The translations under genes were made by a program, and so were the position numbers. The notes under the pieces are model-generated. The model did not search any database and was not told the DNA's origin. It worked only from the letters and a program-made list of their open reading frames with translations. Of a DNA stretch of 64,000 nucleotides, positions 1 through 8,694 are shown one piece after another; the first letter of the stretch is position 1; every line of letters starts with the position of its first letter. The DNA is from Boudabousia tangfeifanii (GTDB lineage Bacteria > Actinomycetota > Actinomycetes > Actinomycetales > Actinomycetaceae): NCBI RefSeq assembly GCF_001856685.1, contig NZ_CP017812.1:1860001-1924000 (forward strand), written 5' to 3'.

Positions 1-1955
1 TTCTGCTCCGCATCCTCTACGTCATCGGCAGGCTTAGCATCGGCCGAAATATTCTCCTCCTGGTCGGCTTCGCCATCCTGCAGTTTGTCCTTACCGGAGT
101 CATCGTCCGCGTGGTCCGTTTTTTCGTCTTGGTCGCCCGCTTCCGCCTCGTTTGACGACGCTTCGGCTTCAAGCACCGCGTCACCAATTTCGGTGGCGGA
201 AGGCATTGGATCTAAGAGGTCGTTTGCACTGGTGATTTCTTCCAAAGCTCCGGGCACTTCACTGATCGGGATAGCCCCGGTGGTGGTGGGGCGAACTACG
301 ATGCGACGCAAGCTGGTAGAGGTACGAGCGGCTGCTCCCGGGTTGATCTTGGTGTCGACTAGTTCGTCGTCCTCATAGTCGAGCAGATCCTTGACCTCCA
401 TTGCCTCGGTTGCCGAGTCCGATTCCGGCTCGCTATCTGCCGCTACGCCAGCTTTCGCGTCAGATTCTGGCTCACTTGCCTGCCCCTTCTTCGCTGGGGT
501 TTCCTCATTGGCGACCCGTTCGAAATAGTCCATGGCGCGACCGCTAGCCTGGCCGTCACGACGGTGGCGACTTTGCGCCTCGTTCGCTTGGGCAATCAGT
601 TCACGCAAAGGTCGTCGCATCGGAATCGAAGCAGTCGTGGGTGCGGCGTCGAAAGTTCTGGGGGCAAAAGTAGAGGTGGTTTCCGAGGGCGTCGGCAGTG
701 GGCGCGGCACAGTCGGGGCGACCTCGTCAGGATGTTCTAGGCGCTGGCGAATTTCCGGCGGGGCGTCCTTGACGTCCTCGTTCAGCCAGTCTTCCCACAC
801 CGAGTTGATCCCGTCCCCGTTTGGCAAATCCGCCAACAGGTCTTTCACGCTCCCAGCACCCACCAGGTAGGCGTCAGGGTCGATCGCCAACCATGGGGCC
901 AGCACGAAGCCACGTTCCCAAGCGCGCGGGTGTGGCAGCAATAGGTTCGAGGACGCACCCCGATTGTTCCCGGCGGCAATCATGTCAATGTCTAACGGGC
1001 GAGCCTGCCAGCGGCCATCACGAACTCGACCGGCCTCGGCCTCCAAACCTTGCGTGAAAGAAAGTAGCTCGCCCAAGGCCAAGGTGGTGGATACCAAAAC
1101 CACGCAGTTTAGATAAGCCGGCTGCGGATCCTGGTCGGGCGCGAGCACCGGTTCGGTGAGCATCAGTGGGGAGACTTCTTCCACATTGATGGCTGGATTA
1201 TCAATCAAAGCTTCAAGGGCGGTCTTCATGTGCGCGGGCACGTCCCCCAAATTGCCGCCAAAGGAAAGCACTACCCGATCTTCGGTGGTGAGTTCTTCAA
1301 TGTCTCCGGCGGGAAAATCTTCGTCGCTAGTGTGGGCTACCGCTGGAGTGAGCCCAGTGGAGGTGGCGGTGACATTCGCCGTTCCGTCCTCGGCTAGGTC
1401 TTCGCCCGCCTGCACGTCTTGGTCGGCCGGGTCTAGCACCACCGGTTCAACTGCCGAGGGCGCACCAGCGGCCAGACCAGTCCCGGCCAAGGCGGCCGCA
1501 CCTACGCCAGCACCTGAAAATGCGCTGGCCTGAGTCTCAGCTGCTTTTGGGGCGGTAGCTTCTGCACCATTTCCACCCAGGATTTGTTCTGCCCAGTTGC
1601 GGTCGCGTTCGATCGTGACGCTAACTTTGCCAGGCACGCCCAGATCAACGTCTGGCTTTTTCAAGGTAATGCGAGCCCGTTCAATCCCAGAGAAAGTAAA
1701 CATTTCAATGGCAATGCGCTGGGCGAGTGCCTCAAGTAGCTGCATGGGTTCGCCCACTAGGACGGAGCGGACTCGCTGGGCCAGTTGCGCATAGTTGACG
1801 GTCAGGTCGAGGTCGTCTTGCCGGCCGGCAGCTTCGGTATCGAGCCAAACGCAAACGTCGGCAATGAATCGCTGCCCGACTTCACGTTCATGCGGAAAAA
1901 CGCCGTGGTAGCCGAAGGCCTCAATGTCCTCAATCCGAATCTCGTCCAAAGTCAC
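1..1955 (-). CDS. folK: FolB-FolK fusion: dihydroneopterin aldolase / HPPK, partial at left edge
   Basis: Two successive folate enzymes in one chain: dihydroneopterin aldolase makes 6-hydroxymethyl-dihydropterin and HPPK pyrophosphorylates it for FolP. The frame stays open from a GTG at 1955 to the window edge (651 codons, no stop). FolB covers about residues 1-120, with GYHGVFPHEREVGQ and the catalytic-lysine region ITLKKPDVDLG. An Ala/Pro/Asp-rich linker follows (about 121-225). HPPK covers about 228-382, with LSFGGNLGD, RPLDIDMI and LLLPHPRAWERGFVLAPW. Beyond it lies an acidic, low-complexity tail of at least 270 residues that normal HPPK lacks. The GTG overlaps the folP stop as GTGA, so translation is coupled. 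The domain calls are secure; the tail is unexplained and its end lies outside the window. Confidence 0.93.
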   Translation of the reverse strand, partial: MTLDEIRIEDIEAFGYHGVFPHEREVGQRFIADVCVWLDTEAAGRQDDLDLTVNYAQLAQRVRSVLVGEPMQLLEALAQRIAIEMFTFSGIERARITLKKPDVDLGVPGKVSVTIERDRNWAEQILGGNGAEATAPKAAETQASAFSGAGVGAAALAGTGLAAGAPSAVEPVVLDPADQDVQAGEDLAEDGTANVTATSTGLTPAVAHTSDEDFPAGDIEELTTEDRVVLSFGGNLGDVPAHMKTALEALIDNPAINVEEVSPLMLTEPVLAPDQDPQPAYLNCVVLVSTTLALGELLSFTQGLEAEAGRVRDGRWQARPLDIDMIAAGNNRGASSNLLLPHPRAWERGFVLAPWLAIDPDAYLVGAGSVKDLLADLPNGDGINSVWEDWLNEDVKDAPPEIRQRLEHPDEVAPTVPRPLPTPSETTSTFAPRTFDAAPTTASIPMRRPLRELIAQANEAQSRHRRDGQASGRAMDYFERVANEETPAKKGQASEPESDAKAGVAADSEPESDSATEAMEVKDLLDYEDDELVDTKINPGAAARTSTSLRRIVVRPTTTGAIPISEVPGALEEITSANDLLDPMPSATEIGDAVLEAEASSNEAEAGDQDEKTDHADDDSGKDKLQDGEADQEENISADAKPADDVEDAEQ

Positions 1956-2797
1956 TTGCGATCCTCCAAAGAGTTAGCGTCCAGCATGGAGCGCACGGTG
2001 TTAATAGCAATTACACTACTGCGAACGTCATGAACTCGCACTGCCCAAATCTGGTGTTGAGCACACCAGGCGGAAATGACAGCAGTGGGCAAATCACGTT
2101 CGGTGGGGCCACCTTCGACCCCCGGGATTTGCCCCACGAAGCGCTTGCGCGAGGCCCCAATCAGGATCGGGTACCCCATAGCCTGCAACTCGGGCAACTG
2201 TGCAAGCAGTTGCCAGCATTGTTGGGGGTTCTTGGCAAAGCCCAAACCTGGGTCCAAAATGATTTGCTCGGGCACCACGCCGGCGGCAAATAGCTCCGCC
2301 AAACGTTCGTCGAGTTCCGCTTTGACTTCCGCGGTAACGTCCTCGTAACTGGCGAGCTGATCCATGGTGTCGGGGGTGCCACGCCAGTGCTGGCAAATGT
2401 AGTAGGCGGGGCTGCCGGCCACTACTTTGCCCATCTGGTCGTCATAGAGTCCACCGGAAACATCGTTGATGATTTGGGCTCCCGCTTCGATCGCCTTGGC
2501 GGCAGTGTCCGCGTGCAGGGTGTCGACCGAAACTACGGCGCCCCCGGCCACGAGTTCTTTAATCACCGGCATGATGCGGTCTTGTTCTTCCGAGGACGGG
2601 ATCCTGGTAGAACCGGGGCGGGTCGATTCCCCACCGACGTCGATCAGGGTGGCGCCCTCGGCCAGCAAACGCTCGGCCCCAGCTAGGGCATCCTTGAGGG
2701 AAAAGTGGCGTCCCCCGTCCGAAAAAGAGTCAGGGGTGACGTTGAGGATCCCCATCACGGCGGTGGGTTTGACCAGGTTTTCGAGCTGATACGACAT
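1952..2797 (-). CDS. folP: Dihydropteroate synthase
   Basis: This enzyme condenses p-aminobenzoate with 6-hydroxymethyl-dihydropterin pyrophosphate to give dihydropteroate; it is the sulfonamide target. The 281-residue chain has the usual length. It opens with MGILNVTPDSFSDGG, the family's first signature, then GATLIDVGGESTRPGS, and carries DPGLGFAKN and IGASRKRFVG. The start lies six bases after the folE stop, and the end overlaps the FolB-FolK start as GTGA, so folE, folP and folBK are one transcriptional unit. No strong Shine-Dalgarno sequence is visible, as expected for a coupled gene. Confidence 0.97.
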   Translation of the reverse strand: MSYQLENLVKPTAVMGILNVTPDSFSDGGRHFSLKDALAGAERLLAEGATLIDVGGESTRPGSTRIPSSEEQDRIMPVIKELVAGGAVVSVDTLHADTAAKAIEAGAQIINDVSGGLYDDQMGKVVAGSPAYYICQHWRGTPDTMDQLASYEDVTAEVKAELDERLAELFAAGVVPEQIILDPGLGFAKNPQQCWQLLAQLPELQAMGYPILIGASRKRFVGQIPGVEGGPTERDLPTAVISAWCAQHQIWAVRVHDVRSSVIAINTVRSMLDANSLEDRK

Positions 2798-2803
2798 GAG
2801 CGG

Positions 2804-3400
2804 CTACCGGTTGTTGGGGGCCAAAACGAGGGACATGAACTCGGCGCGAGTGGCGTCATTGGTGCGCATGGCCCCACGCAAAGCGGAGGTGATGGTCTGC
2901 GAACCAGGCTTGGAAACCCCGCGCATGGTCATGCACATGTGTTCCCCGCTGAGGACCACGCCAACGCCTTTGGCGCCCAGGGATTCAACGAGGGCGTCAG
3001 CGATCTGGCTGGTTAGTCGCTCCTGAACTTGGGGGCGACGGGCATAGCCTTCGACTACCCGAGCCAACTTGGACAGGCCAGTAACCCGACCGCCGGCTGG
3101 AATGTAGGCCACGTGAGCCTGCCCGAAGAACGGGAGCAGGTGGTGTTCACAAACCGAGTAGAACGGGATATCGCGCACGAGCACCATTTCGTTGTGGTCG
3201 ATTTCGAAAGTGCGTTCGAGGTGCTTGGCCGGGTCGGTGTGAAGCCCACCGGTGATTTCGCGCCAAGCACGGGCAACCCTAGCAGGGGTTTCTTGCAGCC
3301 CGTCACGAGTGGGGTCTTCCCCAATGGCTCGCAAGAAGGCTTCCACCGCGGCGGCGGCAGCGGCCTCGTCGTACTGGCGTTGAGGAGTTGCCTCAGTCAA
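2804..3400 (-). CDS. folE: GTP cyclohydrolase I
   Basis: This enzyme converts GTP to dihydroneopterin triphosphate, the first step of folate synthesis. Zinc-site and catalytic motifs are present: [12 protein letters not shown] (about residues 80-91) and [11 protein letters not shown] with the second zinc cysteine. The open frame extends upstream to 3553, but that part lies inside the ftsH 3' end and encodes Ser/Thr-rich noise. I chose the TTG at 3400, which gives 198 residues beginning [18 protein letters not shown] lies eight bases upstream and the start overlaps the ftsH end by eight bases. The family assignment is certain; the TTG start is inferred. Confidence 0.95.
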   Translation of the reverse strand: MTEATPQRQYDEAAAAAAVEAFLRAIGEDPTRDGLQETPARVARAWREITGGLHTDPAKHLERTFEIDHNEMVLVRDIPFYSVCEHHLLPFFGQAHVAYIPAGGRVTGLSKLARVVEGYARRPQVQERLTSQIADALVESLGAKGVGVVLSGEHMCMTMRGVSKPGSQTITSALRGAMRTNDATRAEFMSLVLAPNNR

Positions 3401-5369
3401 TTTCTTCGTCCTTAGGCATGTCGATGGGGTGACCGAACTCGGTGCCAGGCACGGCCGCGTCCGCGAGGTAGTTCCACACTTCGCGTTCTGGCTGCTTGAC
3501 GAGGTCGGAGAAGATGCGCTTGAGCTCGTCCTCGAGCAAAGTTTCATGCTCAAGTAGTTCGAGGGCTAGCGTATCGAGGACCTGACGGTTGCGGGTCAAG
3601 ATTTCCCAAGCTTCCTTGGTGGCGTTGTCCATCAGGCGACGGACTTCGTCATCGACGGTGACCGCGGTCTTGCCAGACATGGGGGTTTCTTCCCCGCGGC
3701 CATAGCGGGCACCAGTCAAGCCAGAGGATTCCCCGCCGCCAAGCTTGACGTTACCGATCTGATCGGAAAAACCGTAGTCGGTGACCATCTTGCGGGCGTT
3801 AGCGGTGGCATTCTGGATGTCGTTGGAGGCGCCAGTCGAAGGGTCAATGAAGACAAGTTCTTCGGCGACGCGGCCACCCATGGCGTAAACCAGGTCGTCA
3901 AGTAGCTGGTTGCGGGTCTTGGAGTAACGATCCTCGACCGGCATCACCATGGTGTAACCGAGGGCGCGGCCACGCGGCAAGATGGTTACCTTGGTGACCG
4001 GGTCGGTGTGGTTCAAAGCGGCGGCGCACAGGGCGTGGCCGGCTTCGTGGTAGGCGGTGACCAAACGGTCGTGGTCGTTCATCACGCGAGTGCGTTTTTG
4101 CGGACCAGCAATCACACGGTCAATAGCTTCGTCCACGGCGCGAATGTCGATCAGGTCGGCGTCTTCACGGGCGGTCAACAAGGCCGCTTCGTTCAGGACG
4201 TTAGCGAGGTCGGCACCGGTAAAGCCGGGGGTGCGCTTCGCAATAGCGTGTAGGTTTACAGAGTCTACGATCGGCTTGCCCTTCGCGTGCACCTTCAAGA
4301 TGGCTTCGCGGCCCTTCAAGTCGGGGGCTTCTACCGCGATCTGGCGGTCGAAACGGCCCGGACGCAACAGGGCGGGGTCCAGCATGTCTGGGCGGTTGGT
4401 GGCGGCAATCATGATGACCGAGGTGCGCTCATCGAAGCCGTCCATTTCCACCAGCATCTGGTTTAGAGTCTGTTCGCGTTCTTCGCCACCACCGCTGATG
4501 GCGTTACCGCGGGCTCCACCAATCGCATCGATTTCGTCGACGAAGATAATGGCTGGCTGGGCGGCCTTGGCTCGCACGAAGAGGTCACGCACACGGGAGG
4601 CACCCACACCAGCGTACATTTCAATGAATTCGGAACCGGAAATGGAGAAGAACGGCACCTTGGCTTCACCAGCTACCGCCTTGGCCAACAGGGTTTTACC
4701 TGTACCGGGAGGGCCGTAGAGGAGCACACCTCGAGGAATGCGGGCACCGAGGTCGGTGTACTTGGTGGGGTTGGTCAAGAAGTCACGGATTTCTTCGAGT
4801 TCTTCCACGGCCTCGTCCGCACCGGCCACATCGGCGAAGGTGGTGGAGGGGTTCTCGTGGTCGAATTCTTTAGCGCGTGATTTGGCGAATCCGCCCATGG
4901 CTCCCATGCCGCCCTTTTTCATCATCCAGGAGTACAGGAAGTAGAAGCCGAGGACGAGCAGCACCATCGGCAGCAGCATGTTGATTAGGTATTCGGCCAC
5001 CCCAGGCTGCGGATTGAGGGCATTGTAGCCACCCTTCGGGTCCTTTTCTGCCAAGGTTTCAAATAGCTTGGGAGCTTGGGCGTTACCGTAGGTGAAGGTG
5101 ACTTCCTTGCCTCGCGGAATGGCAGTGTCGTTGCCGGGGCGCGCGGGGGTGGTGTAGGCCTCGGTCAAGGTCAGGTTGACCTGCTGGGTGGAGTCATTGA
5201 CCACCACACGTTCCACCGTGTTGCCCTTGAGTAGGGCTAAACCTTCGGAGGTGTCGATTGGACGCGGACCGAGGGCGCCCCACAGGTAGTAGGCCCCGAG
5301 CAGAGAAATGATCAGGGCGATCACGATGAAGCTACCACCGCGAGGTGCGGTCTTCTTAATCTGTGCCAT
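3393..5369 (-). CDS. ftsH: ATP-dependent zinc metalloprotease FtsH
   Basis: Membrane-anchored AAA+ protease that extracts and degrades misfolded or regulatory membrane and cytosolic proteins. The 658-residue chain has a TM segment at about 13-31, an extracytoplasmic domain, and a second TM at about 130-149. The AAA+ domain has Walker A GPPGTGKT at 219-226, Walker [11 protein letters not shown] and the second region of homology. The peptidase domain has the zinc motif HEAGH (in [13 protein letters not shown]). AAAGG sits six bases before the ATG. It lies between hpt and folE, as in mycobacteria and relatives, and overlaps folE. The short C-terminus lacks the long tail seen in some actinobacterial FtsH proteins. 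Confidence 0.98.
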   Translation of the reverse strand: MAQIKKTAPRGGSFIVIALIISLLGAYYLWGALGPRPIDTSEGLALLKGNTVERVVVNDSTQQVNLTLTEAYTTPARPGNDTAIPRGKEVTFTYGNAQAPKLFETLAEKDPKGGYNALNPQPGVAEYLINMLLPMVLLVLGFYFLYSWMMKKGGMGAMGGFAKSRAKEFDHENPSTTFADVAGADEAVEELEEIRDFLTNPTKYTDLGARIPRGVLLYGPPGTGKTLLAKAVAGEAKVPFFSISGSEFIEMYAGVGASRVRDLFVRAKAAQPAIIFVDEIDAIGGARGNAISGGGEEREQTLNQMLVEMDGFDERTSVIMIAATNRPDMLDPALLRPGRFDRQIAVEAPDLKGREAILKVHAKGKPIVDSVNLHAIAKRTPGFTGADLANVLNEAALLTAREDADLIDIRAVDEAIDRVIAGPQKRTRVMNDHDRLVTAYHEAGHALCAAALNHTDPVTKVTILPRGRALGYTMVMPVEDRYSKTRNQLLDDLVYAMGGRVAEELVFIDPSTGASNDIQNATANARKMVTDYGFSDQIGNVKLGGGESSGLTGARYGRGEETPMSGKTAVTVDDEVRRLMDNATKEAWEILTRNRQVLDTLALELLEHETLLEDELKRIFSDLVKQPEREVWNYLADAAVPGTEFGHPIDMPKDEEID

Positions 5370-5453
5370 GCACTGCCTTTCAGATGGCGAAAGTTAAAAC
5401 TTTACTGGCGCTGTCCAAGTGCGGTTGTCGTCCTCGGCCAGCAAAAACTGTGG

Positions 5454-6008
5454 TTACTTTTCGTAAACGTGGGGGGAAAGCTTGGCCACGCATGGAAGCG
5501 TGCGGTACTTTTCGGCATAGTCGAGGCCGTAGCCCACCACGAAATCGTTCGGGATGTCAAAGCCGAGGTATTCCACGTCGACCTCTACCTTGGCGGCTTC
5601 CTTCTTGCGCAGGGCAGCAGCAATCTTTACCGAGGCGGCCCCACGATTTTCGAGGTTTCGCACTAGCCAGGAAAGGGTTAGGCCCGAGTCGATAATGTCT
5701 TCGACGATTAGCACGTGGCGGCCGGCAAGGTCGGTATCGAGGTCCTTGAGGATGCGAACCACCCCGGAGGACTTGGTGCCGGAACCGTAGGACGAGACGG
5801 CCATCCAGTCCATTTCGACGGGGATAGCAATCTTACGGGAGAGGTCAGCCATAACCATGATGGCCCCTTTGAGGACGCCCACGAGTAGCAGGTTTTTCCC
5901 GGCATAGTCGGCAGAAATTTGCTGTGCCATTTCTGCCAGCCGTTCCTGCATTTCTTCTTCTGTGATCAGGATTTCTGCTAGTTCGTCTTTACAGTCGCGA
6001 GGGTCCAT
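5454..6008 (-). CDS. hpt: Hypoxanthine(-guanine) phosphoribosyltransferase
   Basis: Purine salvage enzyme that joins hypoxanthine or guanine to PRPP. The PRPP loop is plain in VLIVEDIIDSGLTL, and LLVGVLKGAIMVMADL and MDWMAVSSYG match the family. I start at the ATG at 6008 (184 residues, MDPRDCKDELAEI), which has GGAG six bases upstream. The ATG four codons earlier has no ribosome binding site. It follows tilS after a 107-base gap and precedes ftsH by 84 bases. That second gap holds one copy of the dispersed CCGAGGACG motif (reverse orientation, 5429-5437). Confidence 0.96.
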   Translation of the reverse strand: MDPRDCKDELAEILITEEEMQERLAEMAQQISADYAGKNLLLVGVLKGAIMVMADLSRKIAIPVEMDWMAVSSYGSGTKSSGVVRILKDLDTDLAGRHVLIVEDIIDSGLTLSWLVRNLENRGAASVKIAAALRKKEAAKVEVDVEYLGFDIPNDFVVGYGLDYAEKYRTLPCVAKLSPHVYEK

Positions 6009-6127
6009 GGGGTACTCCATATGGTTAGCGCCAAAGTTACCCCGCTAGTCTACCGCTATCCGCTTGTTTCTAGCAGGGCTTTTTTGGGACTTTAAGCCAA
6101 GGGCGAGGTTGAGGCTCGCAAGTAGCC

Positions 6128-7321
6128 CTAGCTGAAGCTGAGGCGAATGGCGGCGGAGGCGTCATATTGGGCCAGGCCGGGGGTGCCGTGCGGGGTTGGC
6201 GGGTCGAGGCGAACTCGGGCGGCAACGACTCCCCCAGGCAGGTAGACGGGCCCCTGTCCACGGTATTGCAGAACGAGGGCGGTCATGGCATCGATCTGAG
6301 TGGAGTTCAAGGCGGAGGCATTAGCCCCAGCTTGGAGCGCCGCTAGTCGCACAATCCGCGAGACGATGGCCTCGTGCAGGTTGGTGAGCTTTTCGATGTC
6401 GAGGTCGACTTTGGCTCGCCGCCCAGTGTAGGTGGAGTCGTGGACTTCGCATTCCGCATCCGCTAGGAGTGCTTCGGCGATCTGGTCCAGGCACTCGTTG
6501 TCGCGTTGCATCTGCCAAGCGGTGCGTAGTAGGGCGGGGGCGGGATCTTTGCCGAGGGCGCCAGCTAGGGCAGGCAAAGCGAATTCGCGGACGGCAGCTC
6601 GGCGCAGGGCGGAACCATCGGCACAGCGCCAGGGCCCGTCGGCGGCGTTAGTTGGGTCGTTGACGGCGGGCAATCCTAGGTGCTTGCAAACGAGTTCGGT
6701 GTCGGTGCGACGCACGGACAGGAGTGGCCGTAGTTTCCACGGCTGGTGTTGGTCGGCGTCATCTGGTGGGGCGACGAGTTTCATGCCGGCGAGTGAGCGC
6801 AGCCCTGATCCTCGACCCAATCCCAACAGAACGGTTTCGGCTTGGTCATCCATGGTGTGACCGTAAAGCAGGTAGACTCGCGCATTTTCGGCGCGGGCGA
6901 GGACGCGGCATTCTCTTTCGAGGGCGGCATGGCGGGCATTGCGGGCGCTCCCCTCGGGGCCGGAGGAGGCATCACCATAGCGGCTAGCTGCCGCCAGGTT
7001 GACTTTGACCACTGAGGCGTTGGCGGCTCCGAGCCGGCGCATGGTGGCGGCCACTTGTTCGGCCTCGATACTGGATTCGGGGCGGATTTGGTGGTCGATG
7101 GTGACGGTGTGGACCGGGATTTTCAGGGAGGCGGCCACATCAATGGTCAGCGCGGCAAGGGCCATGGAGTCGGGTCCGCCGGAACAGGCCACGACCGCAT
7201 ATTGGGGTTGTCCGTCTCTGGAAACTCGTAGCAGGCTTTGGCGGATTGCCAGCGAGACGCGACGCACTGCCCCGGTGGGGTTGGGGCCGATGACGTCACT
7301 GATGGGTGGTCGGGCGGTCAT
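6128..7321 (-). CDS. tilS: tRNA(Ile)-lysidine synthase
   Basis: Modifies the wobble cytidine of tRNA(Ile)-CAU to lysidine, so that it reads AUA and is charged with isoleucine. The PP-loop SGGPDS lies at residues 47-52. It is followed by HTVTIDHQIRPES and LYGHTMDDQAETVLLGLGRGSGLRSLAGM, both typical of the N-terminal ATP-pyrophosphatase domain. The frame runs further upstream, but the ATG at 7321 overlaps the previous gene's stop as ATGA and gives 397 residues, so I take that start. The C-terminal part is divergent, as usual for actinobacterial TilS. Confidence 0.95.
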   Translation of the reverse strand: MTARPPISDVIGPNPTGAVRRVSLAIRQSLLRVSRDGQPQYAVVACSGGPDSMALAALTIDVAASLKIPVHTVTIDHQIRPESSIEAEQVAATMRRLGAANASVVKVNLAAASRYGDASSGPEGSARNARHAALERECRVLARAENARVYLLYGHTMDDQAETVLLGLGRGSGLRSLAGMKLVAPPDDADQHQPWKLRPLLSVRRTDTELVCKHLGLPAVNDPTNAADGPWRCADGSALRRAAVREFALPALAGALGKDPAPALLRTAWQMQRDNECLDQIAEALLADAECEVHDSTYTGRRAKVDLDIEKLTNLHEAIVSRIVRLAALQAGANASALNSTQIDAMTALVLQYRGQGPVYLPGGVVAARVRLDPPTPHGTPGLAQYDASAAIRLSFS

Positions 7322-8694
7322 TTGACACCTCGTGTTTGCTGGGCCGAGGGCGGTTTGCCGGTTTGGTCGGTGGGCTTTTGCAGGCCGAGTCGGACGAGCC
7401 ATAGGTGTGGGTCGGCGAGTTCGGCGGCGGTGGGCAGATTTTGTGGGCACTTGAACATGAGGTTGGGGGCGACTAACCCGGCCTCGGCCCGAATGGTGCG
7501 GATGAAGCGGCGGGCTTCGAAGCTGGAGAAGCGCACGGTCGGTAGTTGTAGGGCGGATGCGAAGGCTCGCATGACCAGGTCGATGGGTGAGGGGGTGGCG
7601 GAGGTGGCGTGCCGGATCCGCTGGATGGCGGGGAACATGGTGGGGGTGATCGCTTCGAGGCTGACACGCATGTAGGCGTCGAGGATGCCTGCCAGGATGG
7701 TCAACTGCCGCAGAGATTCGTCGAGGCTGGCGTCGGTCACTGAGGGATTGCCGGCGGTGGCCAGAGAGGCGGCCGGATAGTTGGGGATGCCGTTGTTTTG
7801 CGCCTCGATGCTGGAGGTTGTGTTTTGGCCGGCCTCGGTCGTTTGTGTGTCGTTGGCACCCTGGTTTTCGTCGGTTTTGACCGGAGGTCGTAGGGTGTAG
7901 CCGCGGGGGTGGCGGCGCAAGCTGGCGGTGGTGTTAGCGGGTGCGGCCCAAGCCGGGTCGGAAAGGGTTGGGTCGTAGCCGGCCGCGCTGATTAGGGCTC
8001 CGAGGTCGTCTTTTTCGGAGAGGTCGACGGCTCGCAGGGCACGTAGCAGTCCTGGGAGGGACACGGCGGTGAGATCTTCTGCTCCGGCTTTGGTGGCCAC
8101 TAGAGAGGCGTGGGTGCGGATGTAACTGACCAGCCAGGGGGCCGCTTTGAATTGGGCGGCGTATAGGGCGGTGCGGAGTACAACCCAGCGACGGAAGTCC
8201 ATACTGTCGAGGCCATCGCCTCGTTCGGCGGCTACCACGTTGGGGGTGACGATGTATATGACCCCGTTTTTGACGGTCGGGTCGTAGTGCCCGTAGACGC
8301 GGTTGGCGGCGGCAGTAAATAGGGCGGACATGGCGCCGGCGCGCACTGGCGAGCGTAGAGGCCGCGAGGAGGAGACGGGGCGCGGGTTGATCAGGTGCCG
8401 CAGCGTGTGGGATAGGGCCACAATCCATTTGGGTCGGTCGAGGGCGACCACTTCGACCTCGGCCAGCAGCTCACGGTTGAGGCCGGTAAGTTCTTCGACT
8501 TGTTCCCCGAGGGTGTTCTCGGTCCGACCGAGCATGGCGACGGCAGCGCGGCCTTTAGCGCGGGAGATAGCGGGGCCAGGGGTGACGATTTGGGTGGCCC
8601 AGCGCACGGAATCTTCCCAAGTGCAGGTGGGCAGGAAGGGCAGACGGCGTGACCAGCGGGTCCAGCGGCCTTCGTCTAGTTCTTCAATTCTCAT
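7318..8694 (-). CDS. DUF2342 (zinc-dependent metalloprotease family) protein with lost active site
   Basis: The 458-residue protein sits where actinobacteria keep the DUF2342 gene, between dacB and tilS. Family landmarks are present: NRVYGHYDP, GVIYIVTPN, the W...AQFKAAPWL segment and a C-terminal LPTAAELADPHLWLVRLG. From family knowledge the helix before AQF..PWL should read HEVTH; here residues 174-178 are RTALY. The downstream EGHAD-type segment with the third ligand reads AGILD (335-339). Both zinc motifs are therefore absent. A Thr/Asn/Gln-rich insertion occupies about 245-320. The reading frame is intact and start and stop overlap its neighbours as ATGA, so it is probably still translated, perhaps as a non-catalytic binding protein. 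The family call is confident; loss of catalysis is inferred from sequence. Confidence 0.85.
   Translation of the reverse strand: MRIEELDEGRWTRWSRRLPFLPTCTWEDSVRWATQIVTPGPAISRAKGRAAVAMLGRTENTLGEQVEELTGLNRELLAEVEVVALDRPKWIVALSHTLRHLINPRPVSSSRPLRSPVRAGAMSALFTAAANRVYGHYDPTVKNGVIYIVTPNVVAAERGDGLDSMDFRRWVVLRTALYAAQFKAAPWLVSYIRTHASLVATKAGAEDLTAVSLPGLLRALRAVDLSEKDDLGALISAAGYDPTLSDPAWAAPANTTASLRRHPRGYTLRPPVKTDENQGANDTQTTEAGQNTTSSIEAQNNGIPNYPAASLATAGNPSVTDASLDESLRQLTILAGILDAYMRVSLEAITPTMFPAIQRIRHATSATPSPIDLVMRAFASALQLPTVRFSSFEARRFIRTIRAEAGLVAPNLMFKCPQNLPTAAELADPHLWLVRLGLQKPTDQTGKPPSAQQTRGVK

Noticed and set aside
3401..3553. N-terminal 51-codon extension of folE
   Set aside because: It lies within ftsH, is Ser/Thr-rich and unlike GTP cyclohydrolases; the TTG at 3400 has a ribosome binding site.
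4057..4719. 220-codon plus-strand open frame
   Set aside because: It is antisense to ftsH and encodes a low-complexity Arg/Ser/Ala sequence.
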